DNA of 37,689 nt from Phycisphaerae bacterium (GTDB lineage: Bacteria > Planctomycetota > Phycisphaerae > Phycisphaerales > SM1A02), in the NCBI GenBank assembly GCA_002689385.1, contig NZFX01000074.1:37417-75105 (forward strand), given 5' to 3'. The position numbers and the translations under genes were made by a program. Each line of letters opens with the position of its first letter. Within the stretch, counting starts at the first letter, position 1. Shown piece by piece: positions 33,503-37,689 of this stretch. The notes below the pieces were generated by a model, which saw nothing but the letters and a program-made list of their open reading frames with translations, was not told the origin of the DNA and did not search any database.

Positions 33503-34470
33503 TGGCAAATCTCACACTCGTTCAAGCTATAAACCTCGCGCTCATCCAAGAAATGGAAAAAGACAGCCGTGTACTCCTGCTCGGTGAAGACATCGGTCTC
33601 AATGGTGGTGTATTTAGAGCAACCGAAGGGTTGTTTCAAAGATTTGGCGGAGACCGAGTTGTTGACGCACCGCTTGCTGAGTCTGGAATAATGGGAACGG
33701 CAATTGGCTTAGCAATGGGTGGACTTCGCCCAATTCCAGAAATTCAATTTGAGGGCTTCATGGGTCCTGCGTTTGACCAACTGACAAATCAAGCAGCGCG
33801 TTTTAACACACGGACCCGTGGTGGTATCACTTGCCCGTTAACACTTCGTGTTCCCGTTGGCGGTGGCATTCACGCTCCAGAACTGCATAGCGATAGCCCA
33901 GAAGCAATTTATACACACACGCCTGGCCTAAAAATTGTGATGCCTTCATCGCCTTACGATGCAAAGGGTTTGTTGATCAGCGCTATTCGCGATCCAAACC
34001 CAGTTATATTCTTCGAGCCAAAACGAATTTATAGAGCGTTCCGAGAAGAAGTTCCAGAAGATGAATACATGGTTCCTATTGGCGAAGCTCGAACTGTTTG
34101 TGAGGGCGAAGAACTCACAATAGTTTCATGGGGAGCAACAGTCGTGCAGTGTATGAATGCCATCGAAAAATCGGGGAAGTCAATTGAGCTTATTGACCTT
34201 CGTACTATTTCGCCAATTGATATGGACACGGTTTCAAAATCAGTAAACAAAACAGGCCGTTGCGTTGTTGTACACGAAGCGCCTAAGACCTGTGGACTCG
34301 GCGCAGAAATTGCAGCCGGAGTTATGGAACACTGCTTCTTACATCTTGAAGCGCCTGTGCAACGTGTATGTGGTTTCGATACCATCATGCCGTACTATAA
34401 ACTTGAACTTGACTATCTTCCTGATGAACAGCGCATCAGCAAGGCAATTACCGAAACTCTCGCGTACTAA
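33502..34470 (+). CDS. 2-oxo acid dehydrogenase E1 beta subunit
   Basis: 322 aa. Partner of the preceding E1 alpha; its ATG overlaps the previous stop by one base (TAATG). Transketolase-like pyrimidine-binding domain with LLLGEDIGLNGGVFRATEGL (25-44), DAPLAESGIMGTAIGLAMGG, and LRVPVGGGIHAPELHSDSPE, then the C-terminal domain (ELTIVSWGATV, RCVVVHEAPKTCGLGAEIAA). All conserved for E1 beta of PDH/BCKDH. Confidence 0.92.
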   Translation: MANLTLVQAINLALIQEMEKDSRVLLLGEDIGLNGGVFRATEGLFQRFGGDRVVDAPLAESGIMGTAIGLAMGGLRPIPEIQFEGFMGPAFDQLTNQAARFNTRTRGGITCPLTLRVPVGGGIHAPELHSDSPEAIYTHTPGLKIVMPSSPYDAKGLLISAIRDPNPVIFFEPKRIYRAFREEVPEDEYMVPIGEARTVCEGEELTIVSWGATVVQCMNAIEKSGKSIELIDLRTISPIDMDTVSKSVNKTGRCVVVHEAPKTCGLGAEIAAGVMEHCFLHLEAPVQRVCGFDTIMPYYKLELDYLPDEQRISKAITETLAY

Positions 34471-34475
34471 TTATT

Positions 34476-35801
34476 ATGGCTACAAAACAACCAGCAGATC
34501 AATCGCACTTTATTCTTCCCGACCTTGGTGAAGGCGTGCACGAAGCAGAACTCATCAAATGGTGTGTTTCAGTGGGTGACACTGTGCAAGAACACCAAAC
34601 GATTGCAGAGATGGAAACCGACAAGGCGCTTGTTGAAGTGCCTAGTCCGTGGGCAGGTGTCATTCAATCATTGAATGGAGCTGAGGGAGACATTATCCTT
34701 GTTGGCAGTATTCTTGTGAACTACAACATCGCGAACGAGTCGGCGAGTGATGCTCCTGTTACTGACGACACTCCGCCAGACACTGGTTGTGTTGTTGGCG
34801 CTGTTGACGATAGCATGAGCGTACCTGCAAGTTTTGCGAGAACATCTTCGCCTGCTGCGGAAGAAGTTACCAATGTAAAAGCATCGGCGACCCCTGCTGT
34901 TCGAAAAATTGCTCGCGATAAGAATATTGACATTAACACTGTTACGCCAACTGGGCGTGGTGGACGTGTGACAGCATCTGATATCGAATCACATGGTGCA
35001 CAAACAATTGTTACTCAAGTAGTACAACCAACTGCTGCACCTATTGCCGCTGTTGTTGAGCAGGTTCCCACCGAAGAACTTGCTACGCGAGTAAGCGTTC
35101 CACAAGAGGGTGTTTCAGAACGAATTCCTTTCAGAGGTATTCGTCGAAAAATTGCAGAAGCAATGACTAACAGTTTGCAGAAAGCTGCGCACTTTCAAGT
35201 TATTGACGAAGCTGATGTAACGCTGCTTGATAAAAAGCGCAAAGCACTGAGTGAGCTTATGGGTCGCAAACTCAGTTTACTTCCGTTCCTTATGTCTGCT
35301 GTGACTAAAGCGCTCAAAAAACACCCGAGCATGAACTCAACCGTGGATGACTTTGTCGAAGAGATTTTACTTCATTCAAATGTGCACCTTGGGTGCGCGG
35401 TTGACACTGACAATGGGCTTATGGTTCCAGTTATCAAAAACGCTGATAAACTCAGTCCAATTCAGCTTGCTGATGAAACTGTGCGCCTTGCAAAGGCATG
35501 TCGTGACCGGTCAATCCCTCGCGAAGAATTATCTGGTGGAACTTTTACAATCTCAAATGTTGGAAGTTATGGCGGCATGTTCGCTACTCCAATTATCAAC
35601 TACCCCGAAGTTGGCATCCTTGCCGTTGGCCGCTCAAAAGAACGTGTGCTTACAAAAGATGGTGCATTTTATGCCGGGCTTGTTTTGCCACTAAGTTTAA
35701 GTTGCAACCACTGCGTTGTAGATGGCGCAGAAGGCGCGCGGTTCTTACGTACAGTGTGCGAATTACTCGAAAACCCTGAAAATTTGATCCCCTCCATATG
35801 A
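34476..35801 (+). CDS. 2-oxo acid dehydrogenase E2 (dihydrolipoyl acyltransferase)
   Basis: 441 aa. Core of the complex; carries the lipoyl arm and makes acyl-CoA. One lipoyl domain (about 10-87) with lipoylated K50 (EMETDKALVEV), an Ala/Pro/Val-rich linker, an E3-binding domain (about 138-172, TPAVRKIARDKNIDI...TGRGGRVTASDI), a second linker, and a catalytic domain from about 215. The His and Asp of the acyltransferase are H412 and D416 (NHCVVDG). An E3-binding domain but no E3 gene in the window means the E3 is encoded elsewhere. Confidence 0.93.
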   Translation: MATKQPADQSHFILPDLGEGVHEAELIKWCVSVGDTVQEHQTIAEMETDKALVEVPSPWAGVIQSLNGAEGDIILVGSILVNYNIANESASDAPVTDDTPPDTGCVVGAVDDSMSVPASFARTSSPAAEEVTNVKASATPAVRKIARDKNIDINTVTPTGRGGRVTASDIESHGAQTIVTQVVQPTAAPIAAVVEQVPTEELATRVSVPQEGVSERIPFRGIRRKIAEAMTNSLQKAAHFQVIDEADVTLLDKKRKALSELMGRKLSLLPFLMSAVTKALKKHPSMNSTVDDFVEEILLHSNVHLGCAVDTDNGLMVPVIKNADKLSPIQLADETVRLAKACRDRSIPREELSGGTFTISNVGSYGGMFATPIINYPEVGILAVGRSKERVLTKDGAFYAGLVLPLSLSCNHCVVDGAEGARFLRTVCELLENPENLIPSI

Positions 35802-37138
35802 GTACCGCACAAATGACAACTGCTTCCGCCGAATTACTCGCAAAAATTGAAAACAAAACTGCTTGTATTGGCATTGTTGGCATGGGATACGTTGGTCTTC
35901 CTCTTGCCGTTGCTGTCTTTGACGCTGGATACGAAGTTCTGGGCTTTGACGTTGACCCAAACAAAATAGAGTGTTTAAATAACGGCACCCCATACCTCAA
36001 GCACCTTGGCGATGACTTTTCAAAAGAGCTCGCTGCGGCAGATAGGTTTTCCGCAACGGACAATCCAGAAGCGCTAAAAGATGCTGACATTGTTTTGCTC
36101 TGCGTCCCAACGCCACTTGGTACGCACAACGAACCCGATCTTACCTACGTGCTTGAAAGCACACAGGCCGTTGCGGATGTTCTTCGCAAGGGACAACTTG
36201 TGGTTCTTGAATCAACAACCTATCCAGGAACAACCCGCGACGAGATGCTCCCGATTCTTGAAGCGAGTGGATTAACGCATGGCGAAGATTTCTTCGTTGC
36301 GTACAGCCCAGAACGAGAAGATCCGGGTCGCAAATCTGAATCAACCCAAACTATTCCAAAACTTGTTGGCGGGCTCGATGATGTAAGTGGAGAGATTGCC
36401 TATTCGTTTTACAGCAGAGTCATTCAACACGCACACTTGGTCAGTTCAGCAGAAGTTGCCGAATCTGCAAAACTTCTTGAAAATATTTACCGGTCCGTCA
36501 ACATCGCACTTGTCAATGAGATGAAACTCATCTTGGAAAAACTCGACGTAGACATTTGGGAAGTTGTCGCAGCCGCAGCAACAAAGCCATTTGGGTTCCA
36601 GGCGTTTTATCCTGGTCCTGGTCTGGGCGGCCACTGTATTCCAATTGATCCTTTTTACTTAACGTGGAAAGCAAAAGAGGTTGGTATGCCAACTCGATTT
36701 ATTGAGCTTGCTGGTGAGGTAAATCAGAAAATGCCGGGCATCGTCGTTGATAGAGTTGCATCTGCACTCAACGACGACAAAAAATCCCTACGTGGGGCAA
36801 CTGTGCTCGTTGTCGGGGTTGCCTATAAACCAGACGTTGATGATATTCGAGAAACGCCTGCAGTATTTATTATTGAAGACCTCATTGAACGCGGCGCTTG
36901 TGTTTCGTATCACGACCCACATGTACAAGATTTTCCAAAAATGCGTGGACACGATGTAAACCTATCGTCCATCTCTCTTGATTCAAATACTCTTAGTGGT
37001 TTTGATGCGGTACTCATTGTTACTGACCACTCCTGCATTGATTGGGATGCCATCGCACTTAATGCTTCGCTTGTCATCGACACTAGAAATGCACTTGCGG
37101 GCTGCAACGATATTCGCGCTCGACTTGTCAAGGCATGA
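35798..37138 (+). CDS. wbpA: Nucleotide-sugar dehydrogenase, UDP-GlcNAc 6-dehydrogenase (WbpA)-like
   Basis: 446 aa. Oxidises a UDP-sugar C6 hydroxyl to the uronic acid in two NAD-dependent steps. N-terminal NAD motif GIVGMGYVGLPLA (25-37), CVPTPLGTHNEPDL (102-115), YSPEREDPG (169-177) and catalytic Cys280 (GLGGHCIPIDPF). The CVPTPL...EPDL and YSPEREDPG segments match the WbpA group more than UDP-glucose dehydrogenase. Its ATG overlaps the E2 stop by 4 bp (ATGA), which is odd because it has no obvious link to amino acid catabolism. Confidence 0.87.
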   Translation: MSTAQMTTASAELLAKIENKTACIGIVGMGYVGLPLAVAVFDAGYEVLGFDVDPNKIECLNNGTPYLKHLGDDFSKELAAADRFSATDNPEALKDADIVLLCVPTPLGTHNEPDLTYVLESTQAVADVLRKGQLVVLESTTYPGTTRDEMLPILEASGLTHGEDFFVAYSPEREDPGRKSESTQTIPKLVGGLDDVSGEIAYSFYSRVIQHAHLVSSAEVAESAKLLENIYRSVNIALVNEMKLILEKLDVDIWEVVAAAATKPFGFQAFYPGPGLGGHCIPIDPFYLTWKAKEVGMPTRFIELAGEVNQKMPGIVVDRVASALNDDKKSLRGATVLVVGVAYKPDVDDIRETPAVFIIEDLIERGACVSYHDPHVQDFPKMRGHDVNLSSISLDSNTLSGFDAVLIVTDHSCIDWDAIALNASLVIDTRNALAGCNDIRARLVKA

Positions 37139-37689
37139 CTTGGAATTGGACGCTTCTGGACGCGGGTAGATTCGCCCTAGATGGCGGGAGCATGTTTGGG
37201 GTTGTTCCAAAGGCGCTTTGGTCAAGGTTAGTAGAGCCAGACGAAAAAAACAGAATTCCAGAAGCGTGCAACTGCGTTCTTCTTGAAAAAGACGGTGAGC
37301 ATGTTCTCATCGAAACTGGGTACGGCGATGGCTGGAACGACAAAGAAGTCGACATGTTCGCTATGAACGGCACCACCATTCTGGACGTCCTCAACGAACA
37401 CTCAGTTAACCCAGACTCTATCGGTACTGTTATTTTATCGCATCTCCACTTTGACCATGCAGCGGGCATTATGTTATTGCCAAATGCAAAAGTCATTGTG
37501 CAAAAACAAGAATGGGAAGATGCAAACAACAATAGATCTACGATGAGCAAAACCTATTTGCCTCGTGTTTTAGACTCTATTGGGAGGCGCCTTGAACTTG
37601 TGAATGGCGATAGTACCGTTTGCGATGATATCCAGCTCACCCAAAGAATTGGACATACGTGGGGATTACAGTCTGTTGAGTTTAACGAT
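37135..37689 (+). CDS. Metallo-beta-lactamase-fold hydrolase, 5' part (cut by window edge)
   Basis: Begins at the ATG overlapping the preceding stop (ATGA) and runs off the window. The metal motif SHLHFDHAAG (H103, H105, D107, H108) is complete and follows the usual VLIETGYGDGW beta strand. The next metal His should be at about GHTWG near the window end. The family includes glyoxalase-II-like, lactonase and phosphonate enzymes; the specific function cannot be told. Last visible gene of the operon. Confidence 0.85.
   Translation, partial: MTWNWTLLDAGRFALDGGSMFGVVPKALWSRLVEPDEKNRIPEACNCVLLEKDGEHVLIETGYGDGWNDKEVDMFAMNGTTILDVLNEHSVNPDSIGTVILSHLHFDHAAGIMLLPNAKVIVQKQEWEDANNNRSTMSKTYLPRVLDSIGRRLELVNGDSTVCDDIQLTQRIGHTWGLQSVEFND

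Noticed and set aside
1-37689. CRISPR arrays, tRNA or rRNA genes, prophage or insertion sequence genes
   Set aside because: No regularly spaced repeats, no T-loop-like GGTTCGAATCC pattern, no transposase-like or phage-like proteins were seen on either strand; the only recombinase looks like housekeeping XerC/D.

Overview
The window looks like chromosomal DNA of a moderately low-GC member of the Planctomycetota, possibly Phycisphaerae-like. This is inference, not proven by any single marker. It rests on a membrane protein with an N-terminal CxxCGYDL...CPECG zinc ribbon, a long PurL with extra N-terminal PurS-like domains, an outer-membrane DUF481 protein and lipoproteins (a two-membrane envelope), and a small Cys-rich protein beside a XerC/D recombinase. 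Most of the window is housekeeping. Genes are tightly packed, with many 1-4 nt stop/start overlaps and three convergent pairs that abut or overlap. I see no phage, transposase gene, CRISPR array, rRNA or tRNA.

Layout. 1-5.4 kb: 5' part of tmk (minus), a two-TM zinc-motif protein, a DUF481 barrel, an ABC1/UbiB-family kinase-like protein (minus), a 74-aa ORF ending at a strong terminator, an unknown 211-aa protein with its own terminator, and an enoyl-CoA-hydratase-fold protein lacking both catalytic glutamates. 5.5-10 kb: an ArsM-like methyltransferase, a decayed small gene, thiC (minus), a lipoprotein and rlmE. 10-15 kb: a possible structured RNA, then a minus-strand purL-purQ operon that runs into a truncated gene remnant and a zinc-ribbon membrane protein. 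15-21 kb: rnhA, an intergenic palindrome, rpsL-rpsG (not followed by fusA or tuf) with a folded spacer, a ThiF/MoeB E1-like enzyme, panB, an orphan ABC ATPase (minus), and thyA-folA. 21-28 kb: a Cys-rich small protein overlapping xerC/D, an unknown secreted protein, a minus-strand operon (CPBP protease, trpS, lipoprotein, dus), then trpC and a LiuC-like hydratase. 28.4-37.7 kb: one long plus-strand operon of enoyl-CoA hydratase, acyl-CoA dehydrogenase, leucine dehydrogenase, E1 alpha, E1 beta and E2 of a 2-oxo acid dehydrogenase, a WbpA-like UDP-sugar dehydrogenase, and a metallo-beta-lactamase-fold protein cut by the window edge.

How the genes fit together. The last operon plus the LiuC-like gene reads as branched-chain amino acid catabolism: deamination, oxidative decarboxylation, acyl-CoA dehydrogenation, hydration. 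No E3 (lipoamide dehydrogenase) lies in the window. thyA-folA, tmk and purL-purQ supply nucleotides. thiC and the ThiF-like gene are both thiamine-type genes but sit apart.

The most notable non-coding signals are a 50-bp repeat (40/50 identical) just downstream of two unrelated stop codons, a folded S12-S7 spacer that could be an S7 autoregulatory site, a perfect 13-bp palindrome upstream of rpsL, and a terminator-ended structured region after rlmE. I found no clear novel multi-gene defence or mobile system.
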